DNA of 64,000 bases from Apostichopus japonicus (lineage: Eukaryota; Echinodermata; Holothuroidea; Aspidochirotida; Stichopodidae). The stretch covers positions 4,589,499 through 4,653,498 of the forward strand of contig NC_092565.1 in NCBI RefSeq assembly GCF_037975245.1, written 5' to 3'. Made by a program: the position numbers and the translations under genes. The notes beneath the pieces were generated by a model that was not told where the DNA came from, made no database searches, and saw only the letters and a program-made list of their open reading frames with translations. This document shows positions 51,501 through 64,000 of this stretch, one piece after another (the first letter of the stretch is position 1; each line of letters begins with the position of its first letter).

Positions 51501-54440
51501 AGTAATCAGTGAAGTGTAACACTGCCCCTCAAGGGTGTGCAGCAGCTTTCGTTGAACTCAAGCGGAGAATCATGCTGCCCCCGCCTTGTGACTGGCTCAG
51601 TTTCAGTGTTAAGGAGTTGAACAAACAGTTAAAGTCAGTCCATGGAACAGGGACAGTCATTGGAAGAGACACACACACACCCTTCTTTGTTTGATTAATA
51701 AGCTGTGGTTGCCTGAAAAGGTAACAATGAGATCAAATGAATGAGACCCTGCAGTGACTGTGTAACATGTAAGGTATGGTAGTTTTGCAATGGTTCACCA
51801 GGGAGTAGCAGCTCCCTTGTTACACTCTCCTTTATGTAGAAGATATGGGAGATGGAATAACAACCAGTAATCAATGTTATGCCTCCCACCCCCCCAACCC
51901 CACCCCAATTCCCTGTGCATATGTATATTGAGATTTTCTGGTAATTTTTGAATATAATAACAGTTTGTTTCAAACAGCCATCAGTTTGGCTAGCAACCTT
52001 GAGCATACTACAAGTGCCAAAAATCTCATAAGTACTTGACCTGGAGGTTGAGACCCTTGAAGTTCTTTCCTCAAATGTTGTGGAGATCTTTCAGTGTAAG
52101 ACAATCAAATGACAAAGTGAATCAATAAAAGTTTGAGGAAGGCAGTAAATTCCATTGTTAAAGTTTTGAACAGGATTGACCGTTATTTGACCTTCCAAAC
52201 CATCTTACTTTTCAATGACAGGCTTATAAATGAGATATGTCTTGCTGATAATGTACTAGTAACCCCCCACCCCCCCCCCCTCTGTCAAAAACTATGGGTA
52301 ACAAATCACCCAAATTACCCTACATGTCAACTTTCTCTTGTCCCATCCCCAGCTCCCTCCCCCCTCCCTCCTTGCCCACATACAGTAGTTACTTATAAGT
52401 TATTACTGCGTATAAGGAATAGTTAAAATAACCTGTTTGTTGTTCACTTTTGTGTACTTTGTTAGATTTTCATATAGTCCAATCACAGTCTTGCACAGAT
52501 GATTGATTGTTTATCTGGTTAGTTTAGCTGGCTAGCTCAACAGTCTGAACTTACGGTACTCGTAGAGAATATGGAGGAGGTATCTTATCTATGGTTTCTA
52601 TGTAGTCGTTCCATGATCATCCTATTTCAGGGTCATCTGTGTTGACTTCCAGTATTAACCCTTCTGTTAAAAGAGTCAGCACTGACCCACTACTTAGAGT
52701 AACGTAAGGACAATATTCTCCCATTATATAAACTAAAGCAGGATCAAGTCTTGGAATGAACAAAAAATATGTTTGTTTGGTTCCCTTAATTACTCAAGAT
52801 ACGACATCAATAATCCTCGAGATCCTATTTGGACCTCAGGGACCCAGTGTGGGAGGGGAGGAAGAGAGCAGGGAGGGGAAGAGGGGAGCAGAGAGGGGAA
52901 GAGGGGAGCAGAGAGGGGAGATACATTGTTACACTAAATACTTCTATTTGGTCAAGAAAGGGTCACAGAACTAACTCTGGTCAGGTCAGGTACTAACACC
53001 CCTTCCCCCCCCCTCATTTGGTGCATGTGGTATCCAATTGTCTTGTACCTATTACAATAATTTTGACAATATCTATGTTTCTAAAGTTTTGCTTTCATTT
53101 ATCATTTATAAATGGGAAAGTATGGCAGAGTATATATATGTAAATTAATATTTGAAATTATATTCACACATATATACATAAAGTACAATTTCTACAAAAT
53201 CTACCATGGCAGATAAGGTATGTACAGTCTACAATTCTGATTTCACAAGAATCATGTTAACTTATATTCAGTCATTGAAAAAGAATTTGGCTTGTTGCAT
53301 TTCACTTTAATACTAAAACTGCGCCGTCTCTTTCAATCTTTATCTCTAGTCGGAGAGATGACCTGGAATCGCTGGGATACGTGCTGATGTATTTCAACCG
53401 TACCAGTCTCCCATGGCAGGGTCTGAAAGCCCCAACGAAAAAGGCCAAATACGAAAAGATCAGCGAGAGGAAGATGTCTACGCCAGTTGAGGTCCTGTGT
53501 AAGGTAAGGAAAACGAGTCAGGTCTGATCTACGTAGTTCAAGTGGGTAACAAGAGTGACTAGGTTCATTTTCTTTTGCCTTTGAAGAAAATCTGCTGCTA
53601 GCAAGAACTAATAGCTTTTCTTTAAGGAAGAGAAACATTTTGTAAAAACTTGTCTGAGTTTGAAGCTCATAACTGAGACTTTTGCTATGCCTATCATAAT
53701 TGAAAAGAGTGATTTGTAAAGTTCTCAAAAACTGTGAATGCCTGAACATGATGAATAATTTATCATAAACTTACATGAGTCTAGAGAACTGGGGGGGGGG
53801 GAACTGCTGGTCTTGAAATCAAGACAATAATTAAAAATCCAATAAATCCTGTACATGTCCTTTAGTTGTTACTTTAAAAAATATGTGACAGAAAGATCAC
53901 AAGGGTAAAGAAAAATTGTAGCTGATCCCAAAAGGTACCTTTTTATCCGGAAAGGTTTCTCATACTGAAATGCCACCAATAGTAAACTGTTGTAGTACAA
54001 AAAATCAACTAGTGAAATGCCATCAAAATTGATGACCAGACAGATAGACACAATGAAGGTCATCGCACTCTCTGTTGAACAACAAACTAGCAGGATCCTT
54101 GAACTAACACAGAGAGAAATAAGTCTTTCAATTCTTGTCTATTTGCATCTAACTGGCTTTAACTCTCTTTTGTATCTGGCAGGGATTCTCAGCGGAGTTT
54201 GCCATGTATCTGAATTACGCCCGAGGTCTCCGTTTCGAGGAAGAGCCCGACTATCTCTACCTCCGACAGCTCTTCCGGATCCTGTTCCGCACCCTCAACC
54301 ACCAGTATGACTTCACCTTCGATTGGACAGTGCAAAAGCAGAAAGCCGCCGCGGCTCAGACAGGCCTGACCTCGTCCACTGCCAAGGCCACCGGTGGCCA
54401 CATGTCCAAGGCATCGGACAACAAAGGCAAGAAGCGTTGA
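27454..54440 (+). CDS. CSNK1A1: Casein kinase 1 alpha, complete (seven coding exons, 335 aa)
   Basis: A Ser/Thr kinase that phosphorylates primed and acidic substrates. In animals it primes beta-catenin and Ci/Gli for degradation and acts on Period and many other proteins. Exons 27454-27576, 33586-33692, 35278-35404, 40336-40434, 43094-43233, 53350-53503 and 54183-54440 join with consistent phases to 335 residues (human protein 337). Visible motifs are the glycine loop GSGSFGDIY (24-32), Lys46 in VAVK, HRD with Asp136, and DFG with Asp157. The CK1 hallmark SIN (189-191) replaces APE, and the conserved [13 protein letters not shown] and LPWQGLK segments are present. The C-terminal tail (about 303-335) is Ala/Thr/Lys-rich, ends GKKR, and is the least conserved part. 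The ATG has A at -3. Nothing is truncated or frameshifted. The introns are large and carry transposons. Confidence 0.98.
28500..29004 (-). pseudogene. Gypsy integrase fragment, C-terminal part
   Basis: The - strand translation, with stops, shows the integrase catalytic tail (a DNGP-like start at the hAT junction, then [14 protein letters not shown]). It continues with the C-terminal segment resembling [34 protein letters not shown]. It is continuous with the piece at 29946-30110 once the hAT insertion is discounted. Confidence 0.75.
29013..29937. mobile_element. hAT-type element inside the gypsy integrase, perfect 8-bp TSD
   Basis: The ends are inverted copies of TAGGGCTGTG, followed on both sides by TTTAAACGTTTA-type subterminal palindromes. 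The flanking octamer gacgtgag is identical at 29005-29012 and 29938-29945. The 925-bp interior has no intact transposase, so the copy is non-autonomous. It lies within the integrase reading direction of the gypsy relic, which dates it after that element. Confidence 0.92.
29946..30110 (-). pseudogene. Gypsy integrase fragment, core part
   Basis: The - strand reads, across one frameshift, YYEIENTW... then [17 protein letters not shown], the usual run-up to the TSDNGP motif of gypsy integrases. The hAT element interrupts it just before that motif. Confidence 0.7.
30170..30700 (-). pseudogene. Gypsy RNase H fragment
   Basis: Shifted - strand frames contain an [14 protein letters not shown]-like segment and [13 protein letters not shown]. 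These match the end of the gypsy RNase H domain and its link to integrase. Confidence 0.65.
30771..31300 (-). pseudogene. Gypsy reverse transcriptase fragment
   Basis: The - strand gives [20 protein letters not shown] then FHPIP (RT palm start). After a frame disruption it gives ISDDIVVFG with the catalytic Asp pair, followed by a [18 protein letters not shown] segment typical of gypsy RT. Internal stops show it is inactive. Confidence 0.85.
31466..31848 (-). pseudogene. Gypsy aspartic protease fragment
   Basis: The - strand shows [16 protein letters not shown] (retropepsin DSGA active site). One break later comes [25 protein letters not shown], the second half with the ALLG motif. The two halves are in two frames. 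Confidence 0.8.
31950..32085 (-). pseudogene. Gypsy Gag zinc-knuckle region
   Basis: The - strand carries KCFRC...GGHLCEG and, in another frame, [12 protein letters not shown] (C-x4-H-x4-C). These are remnants of paired nucleocapsid knuckles. Confidence 0.55.
32301..32489 (-). pseudogene. Gypsy Gag fragment
   Basis: The - strand frame includes [20 protein letters not shown] then [13 protein letters not shown], the retrotransposon Gag pattern in which a conserved arginine-rich segment precedes the zinc knuckles. Confidence 0.7.
33586..33692 (+). CDS. CSNK1A1: CK1 alpha coding exon 2
   Basis: [15 protein letters not shown]..., with catalytic Lys46. Acceptor ttttgttttgcag, donor gtaagt. Ends after two bases of the Lys78 codon. 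Confidence 0.97.
33693..35277 (+). repeat. CK1 alpha intron 2 with two local duplications
   Basis: GGTAAGCTTCTTATGC and its ~90-bp surroundings occur at 33921 and 34064 (offset 143). A segment starting GTGTGCACAATCATACAGTA near 34355 recurs near 34523 (offset about 168) with TACATCTGCACRCT and AAAGTACA. Both are diverged tandem duplications. Confidence 0.75.
35278..35404 (+). CDS. CSNK1A1: CK1 alpha coding exon 3
   Basis: [27 protein letters not shown]...LMLADQ. Completes Lys78 and runs to residue 119. Acceptor tttccattccag, donor gtaaag. Confidence 0.97.
35405..40335 (+). other. CK1 alpha intron 3
   Basis: About 4.9 kb. It contains poly-A near 36973, (GTCT)n at 37380, an AAC-rich patch at 38220-38276 and a 117-bp hairpin at 38864-38980. 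No extra exon recognised. Confidence 0.8.
38864..38980. repeat. Imperfect inverted repeat (hairpin-forming)
   Basis: The left arm is TCAAAGCGCTCGCACTGACA... (38864-38894). The right arm (38954-38980), reverse complemented, is TCAAAGCACTCATACTGACA.... About 22 of 25 positions agree, and the loop is about 60 bp. A small foldback or MITE remnant is most likely. Confidence 0.65.
40336..40434 (+). CDS. CSNK1A1: CK1 alpha coding exon 4
   Basis: Residues 120-152, [33 protein letters not shown], the catalytic loop with Asp136. Acceptor tttgtccaacag, donor gtaact. Confidence 0.98.
40722..42840. mobile_element. TIR DNA element filling most of CK1 alpha intron 4
   Basis: The left end is CAGTGTGTAAATTTA and the right end, reverse complemented, is CAGTGTATAAATTTA (14 of 15). 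The pentamer tataa lies directly outside both ends (40717-40721, 42841-42845). Subterminal GGACAACCAAA / GACGACCAAA repeats occur in both arms. The ends look hAT-like, but the direct repeat I see is 5 bp, so the superfamily is unassigned. No transposase seen. A threefold GGACGCAAACTTTT repeat lies at 42427-42496. A small TIR pair (CAAGGGCGG...CCGCCCCTG) at 42218-42297 could be a further insertion. Confidence 0.75.
43094..43233 (+). CDS. CSNK1A1: CK1 alpha coding exon 5
   Basis: [15 protein letters not shown]...[18 protein letters not shown]. Holds the DFG aspartate (157) and the CK1 SIN signature. Acceptor tttttattacag, donor gtaagc. Ends after two bases of the Ser199 codon. Confidence 0.98.
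43647..44260. repeat. Diverged repeated intronic segment
   Basis: TTTTTGGTTCCCATCTCATG followed by AATATTAATGA starts near 43650 and again near 43947. A weaker relative (GTTTTTTTGTGTGCATATCATGAAAATCAAT) occurs near 44189. Associated words such as ATAAAATTCTTCA and ATATCTCTG recur too. Confidence 0.7.
50100..50625. repeat. ~296-bp tandem duplication
   Basis: Two diverged copies share CAGATTCCGA, TCTTCTACTGG, GAATGCTTTTATTT (50224 and 50520) and AGCAGTACAGTT in the same order. The offset is constant at about 296 bp. Confidence 0.85.
52847..52921. repeat. Purine-rich ~19-bp minisatellite
   Basis: GGGGAGCAGAGAGGGGAAGA is repeated three to four times. One strand is pure purine, so triplex- or quadruplex-forming potential is likely. 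Confidence 0.85.
53350..53503 (+). CDS. CSNK1A1: CK1 alpha coding exon 6
   Basis: Completes Ser199 and continues [23 protein letters not shown]... to ...VEVLCK (residue 250). Acceptor ctttatctctag, donor gtaagg. A 138-aa frame on the opposite strand is a shadow. Confidence 0.98.
54183..54440 (+). CDS. CSNK1A1: CK1 alpha coding exon 7 (C-terminus)
   Basis: [20 protein letters not shown]...DFTFDW, then a 30-residue Ala/Thr/Lys tail ending GKKR and TGA. GC-rich compared with its surroundings. Acceptor tgtatctggcag. Confidence 0.98.
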   Translation, partial: GFSAEFAMYLNYARGLRFEEEPDYLYLRQLFRILFRTLNHQYDFTFDWTVQKQKAAAAQTGLTSSTAKATGGHMSKASDNKGKKR

Positions 54441-55225
54441 GAGGATGGGATCTCTGTGGATAGTCTCCCCGGCCACGAGATAAGCTGCGAAAGAGAGAAA
54501 TATAGGGATCATAGGTATTTCTTCGTCGGTCTTGAAGAGCTTGTATGAAAAGGATAGCGAATGCATCAATTTTTTTTTGTTTTTTTTTTGCGCAAACCGG
54601 GTGAGGATTGCTCCACGGGGAGCAAGCGTGACAAGAACTCTTACAAAAATCCAAATCGGAAAAGACTTCTGTGGAGTGTTATTTTAAGTTGAACGAATGG
54701 AAGCGAGGCAAACAGCAGGCTGGACGTACAACCCACCATTTGCCTCTAATTTTTGTTGATACAGGAGCTATCTTTTGGGATCAAAATTCATTCACCTTTC
54801 TTGAGTGATCCTGGTTTCATCTAAATGCTTCTCTCAAGTTTGTTTTCCAAAAGACTTCTGTGAGTTAGAACAGTGCAAGGCATGGGTTTATCACTTGCAG
54901 TGAACTTTGTTTTTGTTTTTTGTGGCAAGCCGAGGTGAGGCCTCGCCAAGTGTAATATATGTTACATCATTGAGGTTTCCTCTGGCTGTGGAGGTAGATT
55001 TTTACAATGTTGATGTAAAGTGGACTATATGAAGTAAAACATTCTTCTTTCTTTCTTACTTATGTTGTTGTAGTTGTCGTCGTCAAAATCCTATTTTAAG
55101 TAATGGCGTCAATCTTCCGAATACACAGAATAGTGTGAGATTAACCTACCAATTTCACGAGACTCGTGAAGGTCATGTTATATCATGTGATTATAACTGG
55201 AGGAGACAAATGCATTCGGCCAAAC

Positions 55226-55598
55226 AGTATGACGTCAGAGTAGAGAACTGACAGTGGTGCAGTGTCAGTGTGTCACTAGGCTAAGAAGACAATATCCTAC
55301 ACAATATCCTAATGCACATGGCAAAACAGTAGGATGTCAGAGTCAGAACTGACTGTGGTGCAGTATCAGTGTGTCACTAGGATAAGCAGACAATATCCTA
55401 CACAATATCCTAATGCACATGGCAAAGCAGTAGGACGTCAGAGTCAGAACTGACATTGGTGCAGTATCAGTGTGTCACTAGGCTAAGTAGATAATATCCT
55501 ACACAATATCCTAATGCACATGGCAAAACAGTAGGACAGTGGTTTAGTGTCAGTCTGTCACTAGGCTAAGTACACAATATCCTACACATCCACATAAA
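55226..55598. repeat. 101-bp tandem repeat, about 3.6 copies
   Basis: The units start at about 55226, 55328, 55429 and 55530. Each has GTCAGAACTGAC-GTGGTGCAGT-TCAGTGTGTCACTAGG and CAATATCCTACACAATATCC. The last unit is internally deleted. It lies within the inferred kinase 3' UTR. Confidence 0.95.
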
Positions 55599-58168
55599 GA
55601 CAATCCAACACATAATATTGTCCAATAGAATTGCATATGATGAAATAAGCTCATGTGATCATATTCACAGAACATGTGACAACAACTCAGTCACATGTGA
55701 GATGAAATGCCTGTTCATAACAGTTGTGGTTGTCATACATACATACATACTTTGGGATATAGTAGACTTGTAACCATTAGTTGGCTGGTGCCTGTCCTTG
55801 CAATCGGCTAAATATAAATGTTGAGTTAAAAATGGAGACTCGTCTATCCATGCGTTAAACAGTTTGTTCCATTGGATCTGTCTGTTAATATCACCTCTAA
55901 AATTAAGATTTTAGATGATCAAAAATGTGTTACAACTGACATTTGGCAATGCGTGATCACTTATCATCTACGGAGTGTTCTTTTAATTTGCTTTGATAAA
56001 AGAATTTGAAGCCTTAAATTTTACATTATTATATTATTTTTATTTTTTTTGTTACAAAGATTTTTTTTAGAAACTAGAAAGTTACAATTTCTGACTTGGG
56101 TATTGAAAATGTTACTAGAAATTATCTTTTTTTCTTATTGTTTCTCTCATTCTTTCCAAAGAAGTGCTGTGGCAATTTATTTGTTGTCATAGTGTTTGGG
56201 TAAGCCATCAATTATGACTATGGAGTTAAAAACTTACTTATAGTCAGTCATTGATTTCTAATATGATAGGAATACTTCTAAGCTTGTTCTCTTAGGTGGA
56301 AAGTGTTCTGAAACTCCAAATTGTAGCATATCGAAAGGAAGCTGCCATGTTTTGCTGAAAAGAAAGTCGAGTAAGAGGGAAGCCAAGAAAGAAGAAAATA
56401 AGGAATACAAAGAGAAAAAAATATATAAATGTATATTAAAAAAAAAAGTGGGGGGGGGAGAAGAGAACAGACAGAAAATAAACTTTGAAAGTACCTCATC
56501 TCTGCTTCTGTGTGGACACTGTGTATCATCCAACAGCAGTGCCAATGAAATTTTTAATGGAATGTAAATATTTTATGGTGAGATCCTGTCTGTCCCTTCT
56601 GAGGATAATCTCTGGTCTAGTTTCGGACCTACCTCTTCCGATTAAGTGGCAAGCAAGACTTGGCGTTTGTTGCGTCTCTGAAGCCAATTGGTTAAAATTG
56701 ATATGTTTTGCTCACAAAAGGGTACTTGTTGGAAAGGATTACAGGTAAATTTATCAATAGTAGGGTTAGATGGATGGAGTGGGCAGAGGGGGGGGGGGGG
56801 GGGAGGGGGGAGGGAGGAAGTGGCATGTTCAGGTCATGTAGTGGGGTAGATGTGTGAACCTGGTACTAATTTTTGCTTCTGAGCAAGTTAGACCCAGTTA
56901 AGAAAAGGGAAACAAAAGCGAACAAAAATTTTAGTTTTAGGTATTTCGTTTCATAGACAACTCTTGTAGTATGTATAAATTCTTTTGTTCTGTAACACCA
57001 TTTCTGTTTTTTTTTTATTGTTAATGTTTGTACTCAGTGAAACTTGGAAAGTGTGTACCATAATATTGAGATATTAATCCAACATGGACACCTTGAGTTC
57101 ATTGCACTGTAAGCTCTAGCTGCACCAGACTTAAAGCGAGAAAAGTTACATAGGAATTCCGTTTTTCTCCGAGAAAAGTTTCCATCCAATTGGACCAATT
57201 TCTCTGTTGGTCCTAAATATGCTAGAAAGAAAACAAAGTGGTCACAATGATTTTATGTGTCCATCTCCATTTCTAAAGTCACTTCCATAGTTGTACTGCT
57301 TGTCGTTTACGATCCTTTTCATTAAACTTCAGGAATAATTTGCTGTCGTGTAAAACATTGGGGAAGTAATTTTGGAAATTTGGAATTTGGAAATTTTGGA
57401 AAATCAGCACATTTGGAAAACTTTCAGCTAATGCAGAGGACCTTGAAGTTGCCAGTTAGTCTACAGAGGATGTTTTCGTTCATCTGAGAGTGGAGCATTT
57501 ACGTTGCCCCCCCTCCCTCCCCCCTCCATGTACAGACATGTGGGAGTGGAGGGATTTTCCCTTTTTAGTAAAAGTTAATTGATTGTCTCTGTAATGGTAA
57601 TGTGTGATAGCACAATCTTAAAAAGTGAGAAGTTTCTTCAGAAATGTTCCCTTTTCGTTCTATCAGTCATTGCCAGAATGGGTTCACCTGTGTGAACCTA
57701 GGAAATTGTTAGTTTCAGATATCACTTGTAAATAGTTTAATCAGTAAATTCCTTGCAAAATGGATGGTTTTTTATCTGTTTTTGAAGGGATTTTTTTTTT
57801 CTTTTTCTTTTGTACACTCTTCCCAGTATTCTAAGAAGTTGTGTATACATTCAAAGGATTAATCTATTGATTTCTTCTGGTGCCCATTGTTCGTACCTGT
57901 CCGTGTGATGACCATTCATTTTTAAAAAATTCTAGGTTTTTTTTTCCTTTTTTTTTCCAGTGTGTCTCAATGGGAATTGTAATTTTATCATATTTTGTCA
58001 TCAAGATATGTTTTTTTTTTTTTTTTTTTTTTGTGAGAGAAGGTATTTGTTTTTATCTTTATGGAAGGTTGTACACACACAGTCATGTAAAAAAGAACAA
58101 GAAAATCATATTGTGTAAGTTATAAATAGGGAAGATGTGTAAAACAATGTAACCTTTCATAGCAATTA

Positions 58169-58193
58169 AATAAATGTGCAAATACAGAATAAA
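58169..58193 (+). promoter_or_regulatory. Paired polyadenylation signals for CK1 alpha
   Basis: AATAAA at 58169-58174 and 58188-58193, followed by a T/GT-rich region. These are the best candidates for the gene's 3' end, though earlier sites are possible. Confidence 0.6.
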
Positions 58194-58215
58194 CATTCAC
58201 TCTCCTGTCATCTTT

Positions 58216-60952
58216 TATTAAAAATTGTGTCATCTGGAAATGAGGCAGGGTTTTTGACCAGGTTCATTTAACTACCATTTACTTACATCATTGAAATACA
58301 AATATAGAAGTACCCATTTCTTCCATTTATGGTTGCAAATAATTCTGCTATAATATTGTGGGATATTTTGAAACAAAAATCCCACCACCATCAAGAACTT
58401 CATGGGTTTGACATGAGACTTGAATGGATAGATCAAATTTATAGGCAAGGGCGGAAATGATGGTTATCTGTTCACTCGGGCAAACAACAACCATTGGGCC
58501 CTCTTCATCAGTGCCAAGAGCCAGCAGTAGCAAAGTCAGGGAGTCCTTGACACCCCCCCCCCCTTTAATAGTGGAGATTAAGCCTTCTCAGCACAACCTT
58601 TTATTATTATGATAGATAAAAGCCCACAATATTCAAACCACTTGAATACAAAAGAGTACTAATGTGCTTGGGGGGTTATGGAGGTTAGTGGTACCACTAT
58701 TACTCTGAGCCAGGGGGACCCTTGGTACTGCCTGATTGCCTGACAGGTCCGCCAACCCATTTTCATTCAACTAATTTATATTTGAATAATGAATACTGTG
58801 TCATTTCAAATTGTTGCCAGCCCTTCATTTTACTCTTCTCACTCATTTTACTTCAGCAATGTTCTGTATGAAGTCCTTAAAGTAACCGTTTTCAAACAAA
58901 CATACACAACGCCTTGTCAGCAGTTCGCCCATTATTGTTAAATACAATAACGGCTTCAGCCCCAAATCCATAATGTGGTTAGAATTCTATAATATGAAAA
59001 CTAGTACAGGCTATATGCACATGATCTGTGTACATTTTAGTGTGGTAAGACATGAGTTAAATAATGCTAATTGCTTTGAAGAGCAACAGATGTTATCAAG
59101 ATTTTAAATCTTATCTAAACATTTGTTCAAGACATGAAAACAAACAAGTTTTGTAATCGATTGAATTACCCTGGCGAGAGAAATTTAGCTGCAAATGTAA
59201 TGGTCTTTATTTTACTCCAATCTCGACACGAGTTGATATTTTCTATTTAATCTGTTACGCCCATAATCAACATCGTTATTGCACCTAGGCTTGGAACTGA
59301 ACCAATTTGTTGACTCTTCCTCACCAGGGTATTTTCCCACAGAGTGCAATCAAATACTTACAAATATGCAGGGGAAAAAAAAATAAAAAACCGAAAGAGA
59401 AGTACCAACAAAGATGTTGACATTTTCCAGTCATAAAATATGTAAATATGTTTTATAAGGGTAGTTAGTATAAGTTAACAGAATTACTGTATATGGCTCA
59501 AAGAGCCAACCACAACCTTGATTGCTGGGATAACATGCCAGCTATGATTACTGATAATAATTTAAAAAAAAAACTTAGATCAGGTGAAATATGAAGGTAA
59601 ACAAGGAAGTAACAGAATATGAACAAATTATTGATGATCAAACTTTGGTTTAACGGAAAGCTTTTCTTTTTTCAAATCTTGTTGTGACTTGTTCTACGCT
59701 AGATGATGAAATCCACATCCTACTTTGATTCATAATCAGGAGGGTGTCGATCTAAAAAAATTGTATAAGTTCTTTTACAGTTTCTGGGAACAACAGAGTG
59801 AATGCCATCATTAAAGCAAAAAGCTTTGGTTTTCTTTGTAGTTGGTAAATCATTTTTTCCCATCCAAGAAAATATTATCTTTTTTTAAGAAAAGAAAAAT
59901 TGTATTTCCATCCTGCTGCCTTTAATTCAGGGTAATTTGACAGCTGAGCAAACATACCAGTCATAGGTGGTGTAATATCACTCAGACTGATGCAAGCATT
60001 CTGTATTTGGGGTCTTGAAAAAACAAATTATCAATGCATTTATTTCGTATTAGTACGTATTAGTTAAGTCAGTTTTATGATAATAGTTGGAACATGATCA
60101 ACTTTGCCAAAGAAGTATATTAATCAATCCATGCTTTCGAAATGGTTTCCATTCAATTATTCATCATATGTGAAATACAAAAATCACATTTTATGGTGGT
60201 TTAGTAAAAGTAGGACATACTGTATTTTTTTGTTGAAGATAGGAGGACAAGTTGTCATGGCATAGAGAGAAGGGGAGGGGGAGGGAGGGGGGAGCTGAAG
60301 GGTCTCCCCTCCCACTTTGTGAGGGAAAAAGAAAGTTATTTTGAATGCTACCCTTAAAGGTTAATGGTAACAGATTTAAGGTTAAATATCTCGATCTAGC
60401 ACTAGTGAATACAGTGAAAATAATTACCAACAGAATTTGTTCAAATCACTGTAGAGAAAGTTTCCACCATTTATTACCACTTGATCATAAGTACCTAAAT
60501 ATCTGACTATTTCTTTAATTTGTGTTTGTAGATCCTCCCAGCCACTCACATAAGATAGAAGAAAAAGGAGGATATATCTGGGGAAATCCTGTCGTCGTGC
60601 GGTAACCCTCTCTGTAAACCACTCATACAAGCTTTCTGCAATCTACAGGCCATGCATTCACGACATAGTCGTTATACACAATTCCCAAATCTATCTGTGG
60701 AACAGACTGAAGGCAATAATCCCCTCCATGTTGCTATGCTTAGATCAATCATTAAAGTTATACTTCAGAAAGTCAGAAATACTCAACAATCAGATGGACC
60801 TTCACACTTTTCAGATTCATGAATTATAGATTTTTAAACTCATCTTTTCACATTGGCTGGCCAATCCAGACCTCACTGAATTGCCTCAACAAGTTTTTGA
60901 TGTTTTTGCTTTCCCTGTCGATCGATTGATTTAACTATTTAGTTTGTGAGTC
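58216..60952. other. Convergent intergenic region and SUPV3L1 3' UTR
   Basis: No exon recognised. On the - strand, AATAAA occurs at about 58216-58211, 59215-59210 and 60044-60039. Any of these could end SUPV3L1 transcripts. If the first is used, the two genes would abut or overlap by their 3' ends. G/C-runs lie at 58552-58563 and 60269-60292. Confidence 0.5.
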
Positions 60953-63611
<2,659 letters not shown>

Positions 63612-64000
63612 CTGAACAGAGCGAATGACATATTGTTGCAATTATTACTTACAAATACATTACAAATCCCAGAGAGAAAAGGGCAATAATGTATGGCCTG
63701 GGAAGAGCTGAAAGATATGTAATTAAAAACCATATCTATCCTTTTGAATCATCTTTCTTTAGGAATATCAACCACAAAAGCCGTATTAAAATTTGTCAAG
63801 ATATTTGCCCAGCCACTTTCAGTGTTTTCTGAGTAAGTATATTTTGTTTTACTATTATGACTTTTTTATTATTATTACATTTATTCATATTATCACTAAC
63901 CGATTAACATATTAAATTTTACTCATTTTCTCATCGTAAATACCAATACGTTAGAATTTAAAACTGAAATAAAACGAACAGTATGAAATGGAAGGGTCTA
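63612..64000 (-). other. SUPV3L1 upstream intron (continues off the window)
   Basis: I find no further SUPV3L1 exon up to the right edge. A + strand segment at 63762-63832 is bounded by good splice signals, but nothing identifies it. Confidence 0.5.

Larger units (their letters stand above)
43234..53349 (+). other. CK1 alpha intron 5
   Basis: About 10 kb. It contains a diverged ~300/245-bp repeated segment (43.6-44.3 kb), a ~296-bp tandem duplication (50.1-50.6 kb), a (TAC)n at 51341-51360, G-rich patches (43328-43351, 46206-46262) and a purine minisatellite at 52847-52921. No additional exon recognised. Confidence 0.8.
54441..58215 (+). other. CK1 alpha 3' UTR (inferred, ~3.75 kb)
   Basis: No other gene starts between the stop codon and a pair of AATAAA signals at 58169-58174 and 58188-58193, so a long 3' UTR is inferred. 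It contains a 101-bp tandem array (55226-55598), poly-T tracts, a (TACA)n near 55737 and a long G-run at 56788-56803. Confidence 0.6.

Noticed and set aside
53333-53749. 138-aa open frame on the - strand
   Set aside because: Antisense shadow of CK1 alpha exon 6.
54189-54654. Two overlapping - strand frames (126 and 113 aa)
   Set aside because: Antisense shadows of the GC-rich CK1 alpha exon 7 and its 3' UTR.

Overview
This is a window of an animal nuclear genome. It is AT-rich, has GT-AG introns with typical pyrimidine-rich acceptors, many microsatellites and G/C homopolymers, and several families of DNA transposons. No prokaryotic gene organisation is present. The protein sequences fit an invertebrate. 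A Mag/SURL-like Ty3/gypsy relic and the style of the conserved genes make an invertebrate deuterostome (echinoderm-like) my best guess, but the window does not prove it.

Three protein-coding genes can be built exon by exon. (1) A small group A bHLH transcription factor on the + strand has three coding exons (16492-18251, 226 aa). (2) A complete casein kinase 1 alpha orthologue (CSNK1A1-type) on the + strand has seven coding exons between 27454 and 54440. It encodes 335 aa with every reading phase closing, and has a long 3' UTR ending near 58.2 kb. (3) The last three coding exons of the mitochondrial RNA helicase SUPV3L1 (SUV3) lie on the - strand (63611 down to 60953), convergent with CK1 alpha. 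The rest of that gene lies beyond the right edge. The three have unrelated jobs (tissue patterning, Wnt/Hedgehog/circadian kinase, mitochondrial RNA turnover), so their proximity is ordinary synteny.

Region by region. 1-16.4 kb is gene-free as far as I can see. It holds a TIR element built of CCAGATCTGG-type repeats (722-1267), a (TA)n-rich block with two hammerhead self-cleaving ribozyme motifs on the - strand (about 2.86-3.24 kb), a ~55-bp tandem array at 7.1 kb, and a hAT MITE (13142-13541). 16.4-18.3 kb is the bHLH gene. 18.3-27.4 kb holds a 20-bp minisatellite and a hAT element (23585-25573, perfect 8-bp TSD) that carries a second hAT-like insertion inside it. 27.4-58.2 kb is CK1 alpha. 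Its intron 1 contains a decayed Ty3/gypsy element on the - strand, whose integrase is split by a further hAT element with a perfect 8-bp TSD. Its intron 4 is mostly one TIR element. 58.2-64 kb is the convergent intergenic stretch and the 3' part of SUPV3L1.

The most interesting non-standard observations are the paired hammerhead ribozymes, the transposon-into-transposon nests with intact target duplications, and the transposon-filled CK1 alpha intron that sits where vertebrates insert the alternative L exon.
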